Of a stretch of DNA of 64,000 nt, positions 55,200 to 63,553 are shown piece after piece. Each line of letters opens with the position of its first letter. Within the stretch, counting starts at the first letter, position 1. The position numbers were made by a program, and so were the translations under genes. Source of the stretch: Myxococcales bacterium (GTDB lineage Bacteria; Myxococcota_A; Polyangia; Palsa-1104); contig PNAM01000030.1 of the NCBI GenBank assembly GCA_003170275.1, forward strand, positions 44,098 through 108,097, written 5' to 3'. Under the pieces are notes generated by a model. That model had not been told where the DNA came from and did not search any database. It worked only from the letters and a program-made list of their open reading frames with translations.

Positions 55200-55987
55200 T
55201 GCGCTGGCTCGAGCTCGCGTGCGCGGCGATCGTCGCCACCTACGTCTACCTGCGGCTCGCGCGCGCGCCGCTGCACGAGCCGATCCTGCGCCGGCTCGGT
55301 CTGTTGATGGTGGCCAGCTTCCTCGGCGAGGACTCGGTGATCCGCGCGTACGGCTTCTACGGCTACAGCCCGAAGTGGGACCTGTTCCTCGATCGCGTGC
55401 CGCTGATGATCATCCTGATCTGGCCGGTGGTGATCGACTCGTCGTGGACGCTGGCGCATCGGCTGACCGGCGGCCACCGTCGCTGGCTGCCGTGGGTGGC
55501 GGGCGCGTTCGTGCTCGCCGATGCGTCGCTGATCGAGCCGATCGCGGTGCGCGCGCAGCTGTGGGCGTGGAGCGAGCCGGGCCTGTTCGCGGTGCCGCCG
55601 ATCGGGATCCTCGGCTGGGCGTTCTTCGCCTGGGCGGCAATCGCGCTCTACGAACGCGCCGGGCTGTGGACGCTGCTGCTCGCGCCGCTGGTCACGCACG
55701 CGCTCTTGCTCGCGTCGTGGTGGGGCGGGCTGCGCTGGGTGAGCGGATCGATCGCGCCGTGGCACGCGGCGATCGCGGCGTGGGCGCTGCTCGTGCCGCT
55801 GGCGGTCTGGTTGTGGGCGCGCAATCTGCGCCGGCGCGTGCCGCTCCGCGATCTGATCGTGCGCGTTCCCGGAGCGCTGTTCTTCTTCGTGCTGCTCGCG
55901 CTCTACGGTCGCTCGCTGCCGCCGCTGGTCGCCTACACGTTCGCGTTCGTGCCGCCGTATCTGGCGCTGTTGCGAGTCGCTCCGTGA
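55199..55987 (+). CDS. Carotenoid biosynthesis protein-like membrane protein (CruF/DUF422-type)
   Basis: 262 residues with about seven helices. VIRAYGFYGYSPKWDLFLD, then ADASLIEPIAVRAQLWAWSEPGLFAVPPIGILGW match the spacing of CruF-type hydratases (D..L.P....... W.W...G.F..P.....GW). Family assignment is by eye. With the UbiA protein it would resemble the elongase-plus-hydratase pairs of bacterioruberin-like pathways. Start overlaps the UbiA stop (TGATG); the next gene starts by GTGA. Confidence 0.72.
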   Translation: MRWLELACAAIVATYVYLRLARAPLHEPILRRLGLLMVASFLGEDSVIRAYGFYGYSPKWDLFLDRVPLMIILIWPVVIDSSWTLAHRLTGGHRRWLPWVAGAFVLADASLIEPIAVRAQLWAWSEPGLFAVPPIGILGWAFFAWAAIALYERAGLWTLLLAPLVTHALLLASWWGGLRWVSGSIAPWHAAIAAWALLVPLAVWLWARNLRRRVPLRDLIVRVPGALFFFVLLALYGRSLPPLVAYTFAFVPPYLALLRVAP

Positions 55988-56561
55988 GGTGGCTCGCGCT
56001 GGTGGCGCTGGTGGCGGGATGCGGCAGCGAGACGCCACCGCCGCCGGCAGATCTGGCGCTCCCCGACGGCGACGGCGCGCCGTTCGATCTGGCGCCGACC
56101 GACGCGGGCCCTGGCGATCTCGGCGCCGGCACTTCGAAGGGCAAGGCCACGCTCGCCGCAGACGCTCGCCACCGTGCCGCTCGAGTTCGCGCAGGCGCTC
56201 GCGCTCGAAGGGACCGGCCGGCTCGGCGACGGGCGGCTGCTCAACATCGGCGGCTCGTGCGCGTGCGCGTCGGGGATGACCAGCTGCTACATCGTGCTCG
56301 ACCCGGTGAAATATCCGTGGGGCATCGGCGCGGGCTCGCGCGCCCTGGTTCCTGTACGTGCCGGAGCTCGACGGGGTGCAGATGCCCGCCTCGTACGGCT
56401 TCGTGCACGACGGCTGCCTGTCGGCCGACGACGTGGGCGGCGGCATCGTGGGCGCGCACCTCGATTTCTTCGCCGCCGAGAAGTCGAGCTACCTGGTGCT
56501 CGACGGGATGCTCAAGCTCTCGTCGGTGACGCTCTTCACCCCGTCGCCGCGCTGCCCCTAG
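55984..56561 (+). pseudogene. Frameshifted lipoprotein gene
   Basis: GTG at 55984 opens MRWLALVALVAGC, a lipobox, then a D/P/A-rich linker. At 56149-56170 ACGCTCGCC occurs twice 13 bases apart, and the frame moves by one, after which VPLEFAQALALEG...LNIGGSCACASGM is readable. A surplus C at 56343-56345 moves it again, after which the reading continues FLYVPELDGVQM... to RCP at 56561. Removing 13 and one bases would restore one ~190-residue lipoprotein. It could be a decaying gene or a sequence error. Confidence 0.65.
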
Positions 56562-56592
56562 CTCCGGCAGGCCCGGCGCTTAGATCGGCTGC

Positions 56593-56766
56593 ATGAGCAA
56601 CCGCCCGGAAAAGCGCAACGACCGCGCGCACGAGCCGGCGCGTCAACCGCCCGAGCCGGCGCCCGAGTCGGCGCCCGAGCCGGCGCCCGACCATCCGTCG
56701 CCCGGCGACAAGCCCGACGACCTGGTGCACGGCGAAGGCGACGGCGGCCTCGACGGCTTCAAATAG
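56593..56766 (+). CDS. Small proline-rich hydrophilic protein
   Basis: 57 residues: MSNRPEKRNDRAHEPARQPPEP, then PAPE/SAPE/PAPD-type repeats and a DGLDGFK-like end (GEGDGGLDGFK). No family. It overlaps the convergent secreted-protein pseudogene by eight bases. Codon use matches its neighbours, so translation is plausible but unproven. Confidence 0.45.
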   Translation: MSNRPEKRNDRAHEPARQPPEPAPESAPEPAPDHPSPGDKPDDLVHGEGDGGLDGFK

Positions 56767-57414
56767 CCGGTTGAAAGCGCCCGTCGCGCCAGCGCCAGGT
56801 GGCGACGTGGTGCACGTCGTGCGGCGGGCCGTAGCTGCCGCCCTCCCGCCACGCGCGGTGGTTCCGTCGGTGGTGATGCGCAAGAGCCCGGGCGCGGCCA
56901 GCTCCACCTGCGCGTGCGAGCGCTCCATCGGCGCGACGCCGCAGAAGCGGTCGACCTCGTCGTCGGCGCGCAGCAGCACCTCGAGCGAGCGAGCGCGCGC
57001 GCGTAGCAGCGTCCACTCGCCGAGCGTTCCGCAGCGGCCCATGTTGCGCACCTGCATCGCCAGCTCCGCGTGCGCCCCGCCGGTCGCGGGCAGCGCCGCG
57101 AGCGCGCGCACCTCGGTGTGCAGAGCGGCCGTCGAGTGGGCTTCGCCGCAGCCGAGCTCGCGCCAGGCCAGCGGCCGTCCGTCGGCCGACAACACGATCA
57201 CGCCGAGGCGCGCCGACGCGAGCGCGGTCTCCTCGCCCGGCGCATCGTCGAGATCGGCGTGCAGCACGCGCACCGGATCGGGATGCGCGCACCTCGGCGG
57301 CAGCGACGAGCCCGGGTGCGCCGCGCGCCGCGCGTCCTCGAGCTGCGCCTCGGGCGGCTCGGCCGCGAGCGCGAGCGACGACAGGAGCAGCATCAGCAGC
57401 CACGCGCGAGGCAT
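56759..57414 (-). pseudogene. Secreted-protein gene with frameshift
   Basis: ATG at 57414 gives a signal peptide (PRAWLLMLLLSSLALAAEP) and a domain with a few cysteines (SLPPRCAHPD, LGCGEAHS, MGRCGTLG). At about 56858, in TTDGTTARGG, the sensible continuation switches by one base to AWREGGSYGPPHDVHHVATWRWRDGRFQPAI ending at 56759 (read in its natural pieces). The uncorrected frame instead runs into an Arg-rich stretch opposite the small proline-rich gene. A missing base is likely. Confidence 0.6.
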
Positions 57415-57478
57415 GGTCTGTTTAGCGCGTGGGGCCCCCCGCATGGATTGCAACTCTTCAGACCTCTTCGCAAATCCG

Positions 57479-57494
57479 CCGCGCTGCAGCGCGG
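57479..57494. other. 16-bp perfect palindrome in a 212-base spacer
   Basis: CCGCGCTGCAGCGCGG, a possible six-pair stem with TGCA loop. The spacer 57415-57626 otherwise holds GGGGCCCCCC and an A run but no recognisable gene. It may be a terminator-like stem or protein site; there is no T-run after it on either strand. Confidence 0.3.
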
Positions 57495-57626
57495 GGTCCG
57501 CACCCCTCAGTTGGGAAAAAATTCGTGGGCTACCACCCCCATCCTGAGACCATAGAATCGAGGAAAATCAGAGACTTACGTCAGGGCATCGTTTGTGCTA
57601 CCTAAAGTTTGCAGGAGGAGTTGGGC

Positions 57627-57905
57627 ATGGTGCGAACCGACGAGCGCCGACGTCACGCGCGGTATCCCTTCGAGAGACATCTCGAGGTGCGTGCGCCTGC
57701 GCCGCATGGTCGCATGGTGGTGCGCGCCAACGACATCAGCGCGGGCGGATTCTCCTTCGTGACCGAGGCCGATCTGCAGGTGGGCGATCACCTGGTGCTC
57801 GGGCTGCGCCACGACGATGACTTTCTGGTCGAGGCCACGGTGCGCAGCGTGCGCCGGCAGGGCGAGCAGTTCATCGTCGGCGCGGAACGCCAGGGCGGCG
57901 ACTAA
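57627..57905 (+). CDS. Short PilZ domain protein
   Basis: 92 residues. Start at the ATG at 57627, six bases after AGGAGGAG; an in-frame TTG at 57609 is ignored. R-rich RRRHARYP (RxxxR) and DISAGGFSF (DxSxxG) are the c-di-GMP motifs, followed by EATVRSVRRQGEQFIVG strands. Single-domain effector. Its stop overlaps the BtuF-like gene by four bases. Confidence 0.88.
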   Translation: MVRTDERRRHARYPFERHLEVRAPAPHGRMVVRANDISAGGFSFVTEADLQVGDHLVLGLRHDDDFLVEATVRSVRRQGEQFIVGAERQGGD

Positions 57906-58816
57906 CTGTAGGGCACCCAGCCTTGGTTGCGATGGCCGAAGTCGAAGGTCTGGGGGTGCAGGAGCTCGGCGAGGATTTCGAGCGAATCGACCAGGCGCGG
58001 GCCGGGGCGGTTGAAGTACTGGTTGCCATCGGCGACGTAGACCCGGCCGTCGCGCACCGCGCGCAGGGTGGACCAGCCGGGGTTGCCTGCGAGGGTGGGC
58101 ATCTCGACGAGCGTGCGCGGAATGTCGAAGCCGCACGGCATCGCGATGATCACGTCGGGATCGCGCGCGACCAGCTCGGCCCAGGTCATGGCCGGCGCGT
58201 GCTTGCCCGCCTCGCCGAATAGCGATCGCCCGCCGGCGCGCTCGCACAAGGTCGGCATCCAGTTGCCCGCCGACATGAGCGGATCGATCCACTCGATGCA
58301 CGCCACCGTGCGCACCGGCAGCCCGTGCGCGCGCGCCGCTACAGCGTCGATGCGCGCCAGCGACTCCGCGATCAGCCGCTCGCCACGCTCGGGCACCTGC
58401 AGCGCCGCCGCCACCTTGCGCACGTCGCTCCACACGTCGTCGAGCGCGTTGGGCTCGAGCGAGACGATGCGCGGCTTCGACGAGACCAGCTGGCACACCG
58501 CCTCCTCGACATCGCGCAGGCTCACCGCGCACACCTCGCACTGCTCCTGCGTGATGATCACGTCGGGGCGCACCTGGTCGAGCAGCTCGGGCTTGACCCG
58601 ATACACCGACAGCGCCGAGCGCAAGATCTCTTTGACGCGCTGGTCGATCTGCGCGCTCGAGCCGTCGACGGGAAACTTGGGCTCGGTGAGCACCGGCAGC
58701 CGGCTCACCGACGGCGGAAAATCGCACTCGTGCGAGCGGCCGACCAGCAGCGGCTCACAGCCGAGCGCGCACACGATCTCGGTCGAGGAGGCGATCAGGG
58801 AGGCGACGCGGAGCAT
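57902..58816 (-). CDS. BtuF-like periplasmic-binding-fold protein without signal peptide
   Basis: 304 residues beginning MLRVASLIASSTEIVCALG, which enters the TroA/BtuF fold directly with no secretion signal. GRSHECDFPP, VDGSSAQIDQRVKEIL, PDVIITQEQCEVCA and AELVARDPDVIIAMPCGFD match cobalamin/iron-siderophore binding proteins (COG0614). Lack of a signal suggests a cytoplasmic cobalamin or corrinoid binder. No transporter gene is adjacent. Confidence 0.8.
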   Translation of the reverse strand: MLRVASLIASSTEIVCALGCEPLLVGRSHECDFPPSVSRLPVLTEPKFPVDGSSAQIDQRVKEILRSALSVYRVKPELLDQVRPDVIITQEQCEVCAVSLRDVEEAVCQLVSSKPRIVSLEPNALDDVWSDVRKVAAALQVPERGERLIAESLARIDAVAARAHGLPVRTVACIEWIDPLMSAGNWMPTLCERAGGRSLFGEAGKHAPAMTWAELVARDPDVIIAMPCGFDIPRTLVEMPTLAGNPGWSTLRAVRDGRVYVADGNQYFNRPGPRLVDSLEILAELLHPQTFDFGHRNQGWVPYS

Positions 58817-58837
58817 GGGTTACTTTACACTGCGAAC

Positions 58838-59932
58838 ATGGGCGTGGTGGCATGGCTCGAGCGGCTGATCGGCATCGATACGCACAACCCGGGCGGGGAT
58901 GAGCGCGCGCTGGCGCGGCTGCTCGCTGAGGCGCTGGCGGCGCACACGCCCGACGCGCTGGAGCTGGTCGAGGTGCCGCGCTCCGGCGCGACCGGCGCGT
59001 ACCTGTTCGCGCGCTGGGGGACGCCGCGCGTGCTAATCAACGCGCACCTCGATACCGTGCCGCCCAACGCCGGCTGGCAGGGCAACCCGTTTCAAGCGCG
59101 GCGCACCGCCGAGCACGTGATCGGGCTGGGCGCGTGCGACACCAAGGGCGCGATCGCGGCAGTACTGGCGGCGCTCGAAGGCGGCCGGCCGCACGACGTG
59201 GCGCTGCTGTTCTCCGGCGACGAGGAGCACACCGGCACCTGCGTGCGAAAATTTCTCTCCAGTCCGGCGGCGGGCGGGATCGAGCGCGCGATCGCCTGCG
59301 AGCCGACCGGCTGCCGCGTCGGCACACGGCATCGCGGAATCCTCGCGCTCGAGGCCAAGCTGGCCGGCGCGGGTGGACACTCGTCGCGCGCCGACGAGCT
59401 GCCGGCGCCGCTCGCCGATCTGGCGCGGGTCGCGGTGGCGTGGGCCGATTGGGGCGTGCGCCAGCGCGAGGTGGGGCCGTTCGATTTTCGCGGCATGTGC
59501 CTGAACATCGCCAAGCTCGACGGCGGCATCGCCTTCAATGTCGTGCCCGACGGCGCGTGCCTGACCGCTTCGTTGCGCCCGCCGCCCGGCTCCGACGTGG
59601 CCGCGGTCAAGGCCGAGCTGTTCGCGCTCGCGCGCGCGGTGGCGCCGTCGGTGGCGTTGGCCGCGCCGGTCGAGAACGCGCCGTTCCACACGCGCGAGCT
59701 GGCGCCGTTCGAGCAGCACCTCGGCGAGCTGGCGCGCGCGCCGATCGATCTCGGCTTCTGGACCGAGGCGGCCATGTTCGCGGGCGCGGGCATCGACGCG
59801 GTGGTGTTCGGGCCGGGCTCGATCGCGCACGCGCACGCGCCCGACGAGCGGGTACCGATCGCCGATCTCGAAAAAGCGTGCGCGATCTTCGGGCGGCTGT
59901 TTGCGGGTCGGGCGGGGCATGGAGCCGGCTGA
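58838..59932 (+). CDS. M20-family deacetylase (ArgE/DapE-like, N-acetylornithine or N-acetylcitrulline)
   Basis: 364 residues. Zinc ligands and catalytic residues: H70/D72 in NAHLDTVPPN, D101 in CDTKGA, E129/E130 in SGDEEHTG, and the dimerisation domain with GHSSRADELP. It removes the acetyl group from an acetylated amino acid. The next gene, starting inside its last 14 bases, resembles N-acetylglutamate synthase, so arginine biosynthesis, possibly by the acetylcitrulline route, is likely. Confidence 0.85.
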   Translation: MGVVAWLERLIGIDTHNPGGDERALARLLAEALAAHTPDALELVEVPRSGATGAYLFARWGTPRVLINAHLDTVPPNAGWQGNPFQARRTAEHVIGLGACDTKGAIAAVLAALEGGRPHDVALLFSGDEEHTGTCVRKFLSSPAAGGIERAIACEPTGCRVGTRHRGILALEAKLAGAGGHSSRADELPAPLADLARVAVAWADWGVRQREVGPFDFRGMCLNIAKLDGGIAFNVVPDGACLTASLRPPPGSDVAAVKAELFALARAVAPSVALAAPVENAPFHTRELAPFEQHLGELARAPIDLGFWTEAAMFAGAGIDAVVFGPGSIAHAHAPDERVPIADLEKACAIFGRLFAGRAGHGAG

Positions 59933-61076
59933 CGTCGTCCTCAGGTTCCTCGAGAGCGTCGGGCGGCGCTCGGAGGCCGAGTTCTACCTCGGGCTGTTCC
60001 GCGCCGAGCCCAAGGAGCAGTTCGCCGCCATCTCGGTCGACGCCAACGTCGCGCGGCACGCCTGGGAAGCGGTGGTGCTCGATCTCAAGTTCCTCGCCGC
60101 GCTCGGGCTGATGCCGGTGGTGGTGCTCGGGCTGTTCGAGCCCACCGACGCCGAGGAGCACGGCGCGCGCATCCGCCGCCGCCTGGAGAAGGGCGCGGTC
60201 GCGGCGCAGCTGATCGCCGTCGAACAGTCGAGCGAGCCGGCGCAGCTCGCCGAGGCGATCACGCTCCTGGCGCGCGCGGGGACGGTTCCCATCCTCACCT
60301 TCGGGCCGCCGATGCTCGCGCTGACGGTCGAAGATCGCTTCGCGCGCATGGGCGCGCTGCTCGCCGCGCTGCGCACCCGCAAGCTGATCTTCCTGCACCG
60401 CCCGGGTGGCCTGCGCCAGAAGGGTGAGCTGGTGCAGCTAGCCAACCTGACTACCGATTTCTCGTCGCTGCAGGGATCGAAGGAGCTGTCGCGCAAGGAG
60501 CGCGCGATGGTGACCCAGTCGCGGCGCCTGATCCTCGAGCTGGTGCCGCACAAGCTGCTGGTGGCGATCACCTCGCCGTTCAACCTGTTCCGCGAGCTGT
60601 TCACCACCAAGGGCGCTGGCACGCTGCTCCGTCGCGGCGCGGTGCTGTCACGCCGCGACGGCCTCGCCGGGATCGATCGCGACCAGCTGCGCGCGCTCTT
60701 GATCTCGGCGTTCGGCCGCCCGCCCGTCGACGAATTCTTCGACCGCCCGGTCTCGCAGGTCTATGTCGAAGAGAACCTGCGCGGCGCCGCGCTGCTCCTC
60801 GACACGCCGCTCGGCGCGTACCTCACCAAGTTCGCCGTCGACCGCGAGGCGCAAGGCGAAGGCATGGGCCGCGATCTGTGGGCGCTGATCGCCGCCGATC
60901 ACCCGACCGTGTTCTGGCGCGCCCGCGCGCACAACCCGGTCGTCGCCTGGTACGACCAGCTGTGCGACGGCATGGTGCGTCTGCCCGATTGGAACGTGTA
61001 CTGGAAGGGCCTCCCGTCGGACCGCATCCCCGCCGCGATCGCCTTCGCGCTCGCTCAGCCGGTCGATATTCCCTAG
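59919..61076 (+). CDS. N-acetylglutamate synthase-like protein (amino-acid-kinase fold plus DUF619-type acetyltransferase)
   Basis: 385 residues. The N-terminal half has amino-acid-kinase character (DLKFLAALGLMPVVVLGLFEP) but the KxGG loop of acetylglutamate kinases reads SVDAN and HGxG reads LGLF, so kinase activity is unlikely. The C-terminal half has LGAYLTKFAVDREAQGEGMGRDLWALI and FWRARAHNPVVAWY, the vertebrate-type NAGS acetyltransferase. It would make N-acetylglutamate from glutamate and acetyl-CoA. Start at ATG 59919; it overlaps the M20 gene. Confidence 0.82.
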   Translation: MEPADVVLRFLESVGRRSEAEFYLGLFRAEPKEQFAAISVDANVARHAWEAVVLDLKFLAALGLMPVVVLGLFEPTDAEEHGARIRRRLEKGAVAAQLIAVEQSSEPAQLAEAITLLARAGTVPILTFGPPMLALTVEDRFARMGALLAALRTRKLIFLHRPGGLRQKGELVQLANLTTDFSSLQGSKELSRKERAMVTQSRRLILELVPHKLLVAITSPFNLFRELFTTKGAGTLLRRGAVLSRRDGLAGIDRDQLRALLISAFGRPPVDEFFDRPVSQVYVEENLRGAALLLDTPLGAYLTKFAVDREAQGEGMGRDLWALIAADHPTVFWRARAHNPVVAWYDQLCDGMVRLPDWNVYWKGLPSDRIPAAIAFALAQPVDIP

Positions 61077-61143
61077 CCATCCTTTCGGTTCTGACGTGAA
61101 TCTGAAAAGTCGCGCCAAAATCGATCTCGCGACAGCAGGGAAA

Positions 61144-61212
61144 CTAGACCACCATCGCCAGGCCGTACAGCACCAGCCCCAACGCGAACAGCAAGGCGGT
61201 ACGCACGTTCAT
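61144..61212 (-). CDS. Possible 22-residue membrane peptide
   Basis: MNVRTALLFALGLVLYGLAMVV: one hydrophobic helix and a stop. No ribosome site is seen. It lies alone in a 242-base spacer between convergent/divergent genes. Small hydrophobic frames arise by chance, so confidence is low. Confidence 0.25.
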   Translation of the reverse strand: MNVRTALLFALGLVLYGLAMVV

Positions 61213-61318
61213 GCGCCGGTCTAGTGCAATGCGCGTTCCTCGTCGCTGCCAAGCGATCTTGCCGGGTTGCGCGCAGGTCGCACTCAGAAATCCGAGTGAC
61301 CCGTGCTAGGCTAGCGAC

Positions 61319-61510
61319 ATGTTCCGCCGCTGGTTCCCGCGCCGCGGCCGCGTGTTGGCGGTCAAGTGGGGCTACAACCCGAACTCGTCGTCGTTGGGCG
61401 TCGACGTCACGTTCCTGCTGTTCGGCATGGCTGCGGTGGCGTTCCTGACGCCGATCATCTCGCTGTTCCTGCGCTCGCGGAGACGAACGCTCGAAGCGAA
61501 GAAGAGCTAG
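61319..61510 (+). CDS. Small membrane protein
   Basis: 63 residues: Arg-rich start (MFRRWFPRRGR), a hydrophobic helix (VTFLLFGMAAVAFLTPIISLFL) and a basic tail (RSRRRTLEAKKS). No family recognised. One base separates its stop from the hydrolase stop on the other strand. Confidence 0.55.
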   Translation: MFRRWFPRRGRVLAVKWGYNPNSSSLGVDVTFLLFGMAAVAFLTPIISLFLRSRRRTLEAKKS

Positions 61511-61511
61511 C

Positions 61512-62381
61512 CTAGCCGACGAAGGTGAGGATGTGGTTCCAGGCGGGGCGGGAGCGGTTGTCGAGGACCAGCGGCATGTGGCCGGGGTCGAAGGGGAGGC
61601 CGGTCGAGCGCCCGACGACCTCGATGCGCGCGTGGCGGATCGGGCGCAACAGGCCGCGCACGTCGGCGGCAGGTGACATGAAGCGATCGCCGGCGCCGAC
61701 GATGGCGAGGATCGGGGTTCGCACCAGGGGGAGCGCGTCGTAGTAGCGGAACCCGTCGGCGCCGATCCAATCAGGCCGGCGCCAGGTGCGCGCGAAGTCG
61801 AGCACGAAGCCGCGCGACTCGTCGTCGGTGCCATAGTTGAAGCGGCGGATCGGTAGGTAGCCGTACGCGAGCGTGAACGCGCGCATGAGCTCGATCAGCG
61901 AGCCCTTGCCGAGCCAACCGAGCGGCCGCTCGCGCCAGGTCGGATTGCACACGTTGCAGGCCATCAGCACCAGCCCGTCGAGCGCGGTCGCGGGGTGACG
62001 CGCCAGGTGCGCGAGCGTGACGTGGCCGAACAGGCTGTGGCCGATCGCGTAGAGCGGCAGGCCGGGGAAGCGCGCGCGCGCAAAGCCGAGCAGCGCGGGC
62101 ACGTCCTGCTCCACCAGATCGTCGTAGCGCCAGTCGCCGCCCTCGGTCGGCCGCGGGCCCGACTTGCCGTGGCCGCGCAGATCGGGCCACACCACCGCGA
62201 TCCCCGCCGCCGCCAGATGCGAGACCAGCCCCTCGCCGCGCGGTCGATCCATCGTGCGCCGATCGACCATCATGGCGTGGCCCACCACCGCGACGGCGCG
62301 CGGCGCGGGCGGCAAGATCACCTCGCCGCGCAGCACCCAGCCATCACGACAGGCCACCTCGAACGGCTCGCTGGTCAGCAC
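61512..62381 (-). CDS. Alpha/beta hydrolase with GHSLF nucleophile elbow
   Basis: 289 residues. VGHAMMVDRRTMDRPRGEG, WPDLRGHGKSGP, nucleophile region YAIGHSLFGHV (the serine elbow is G-x-S-x-F rather than G-x-S-x-G), IVGAGDRF with the acid, and DPGHMPLV with the histidine. No signal peptide. Substrate unknown. It diverges from the polyprenyl synthase across 101 bases. Confidence 0.82.
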   Translation of the reverse strand: MLTSEPFEVACRDGWVLRGEVILPPAPRAVAVVGHAMMVDRRTMDRPRGEGLVSHLAAAGIAVVWPDLRGHGKSGPRPTEGGDWRYDDLVEQDVPALLGFARARFPGLPLYAIGHSLFGHVTLAHLARHPATALDGLVLMACNVCNPTWRERPLGWLGKGSLIELMRAFTLAYGYLPIRRFNYGTDDESRGFVLDFARTWRRPDWIGADGFRYYDALPLVRTPILAIVGAGDRFMSPAADVRGLLRPIRHARIEVVGRSTGLPFDPGHMPLVLDNRSRPAWNHILTFVG

Positions 62382-62427
62382 GCGCGTCAGTTTTGCCTGT
62401 CCTTTCGATTGCCTGCAAGTACACCCC

Positions 62428-62455
62428 TTGACACCGTCTGTAGTTCAGTTATGAA
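62428..62455 (+). promoter_or_regulatory. Candidate promoter for the polyprenyl synthase gene
   Basis: TTGACA (62428-62433) then TATGAA (62450-62455) after 16 bases. The predicted transcript would start near 62462, inside the inverted repeat at 62453-62478. Confidence 0.5.
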
Positions 62456-62478
62456 CTTTCAAAGAGTTCTGAAAGTTC
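62453..62478. repeat. Inverted repeat between promoter and start codon
   Basis: GAACTTTCA (62453-62461) and TGAAAGTTC (62470-62478), perfect nine-base arms, eight-base spacer; GTTCGAAC at 62475-62482 adds a further palindrome next to the ATG. It looks like an operator or leader hairpin. Confidence 0.45.
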
Positions 62479-62482
62479 GAAC

Positions 62483-63544
62483 ATGCGAACCCACGCCGAC
62501 CTGGTCGTCACCGCGATGCGCCTGGAACGAGCCGCCGAAGCGGGGCCCGCGCCGGCGCAGACCGCGCAACGCCTGCAGGCGCTGAAGCTGCTGGTGGGCG
62601 ACGTGGTGGCGCGCGTCGAGGCCGCGCTGCCCGGGCTGGCCGACGGTGGACCCGGGGTGGCGGCGCAGGCGGCGCGCCATCTGCTCGCCGCGGGCGGCAA
62701 GCGCGTGCGGCCGTTGCTGGTGGTGCTCGCGGCGCGCGCCGCCGGCGGGACGCGCTCGGGCACGCTCGCCGAGGAGTCGTTGGCGCAGGCCGCCGAGCTG
62801 GTGCACGCCGCGACGCTGTTGCACGACGACGTGCTCGACGACGGGCGCACCCGGCGCGGGATGCCCGCCGCGCGCATGCTGTGGGGCAACGCCGCGTCGG
62901 TGCTGGGCGGCGACTTTCTGCTGGTGCGCGCGCTCGAGCTGACCGCGGCCGCCGGCGTTCCGCACGCGCTCGACGAGCTGCTCGGGGCCATCGGCCGCAT
63001 GATCGACGGCGAGGCGCTGCAGCTCGAGCACCGCGGGCGCGCCGATCTCGACGTGGCCGGCTATCGCGAGGTGGTCGACGGCAAGACCGCGTCGCTGTTC
63101 GCGTGGTGCGGCAAAGCGGGCGCCCGGCTGGCGCACGCGTCCGAGCCGCTGGTGGCCGCGCTCGGCCAGTACGGGCTGCACCTCGGCCGCGCGTTCCAGA
63201 TCGTCGACGACGTGCTCGACGTCGAGGGCGATCCGCGCGCGCTCGGCAAGAGCGTGCTGGTCGATCTGCACGAGGGCAAGCTGACGCTGCCGGTGCTCTA
63301 CGCGCTGGACGCGACGCCGGCGCTGCGCGGCCTCTTGTCCGACTGCGCCGGCGTGGACGCGCCCGAGTCGCTGGTCGACGCGGTGGTCGAGGCGGTCCAT
63401 GCCTCGCAGGCAGCGCGACGTGCGCGCGCCGATGCGGTGCGCGAGACCGGGTTGGCGCAAGCGGCGCTCGACGGGCTGGCAGCCTCGCCGTTCCGCGAAG
63501 CGCTCATCTACATCGCGCGCGAGCTGTGCGCGCGGGTGGCCTGA
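62483..63544 (+). CDS. Polyprenyl diphosphate synthase
   Basis: 353 residues. First Asp-rich motif LLHDDVLDDGRTRRG (about 113-127) and second FQIVDDVLD; GGKRVRPLL near 71 binds substrate. It condenses isopentenyl diphosphate units to a long chain, likely the quinone side chain since a UbiD-family gene follows ten bases later. There is no ribosome site at its ATG, but the inverted repeat sits there. Confidence 0.9.
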   Translation: MRTHADLVVTAMRLERAAEAGPAPAQTAQRLQALKLLVGDVVARVEAALPGLADGGPGVAAQAARHLLAAGGKRVRPLLVVLAARAAGGTRSGTLAEESLAQAAELVHAATLLHDDVLDDGRTRRGMPAARMLWGNAASVLGGDFLLVRALELTAAAGVPHALDELLGAIGRMIDGEALQLEHRGRADLDVAGYREVVDGKTASLFAWCGKAGARLAHASEPLVAALGQYGLHLGRAFQIVDDVLDVEGDPRALGKSVLVDLHEGKLTLPVLYALDATPALRGLLSDCAGVDAPESLVDAVVEAVHASQAARRARADAVRETGLAQAALDGLAASPFREALIYIARELCARVA

Positions 63545-63553
63545 GGAGGCATC

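Noticed and set aside
56640..56700. GCGCCCGAG-type repeats as a CRISPR or satellite
   Set aside because: They encode a short PAPE repeat in a small protein and are irregular; no spacers are present.
62453..62482. LexA-type box in the GAAC/GTTC repeats
   Set aside because: The spacing (N5, N8, N9) does not match the known GAAC-N4-GTTC or GTTC-N7-GTTC forms.
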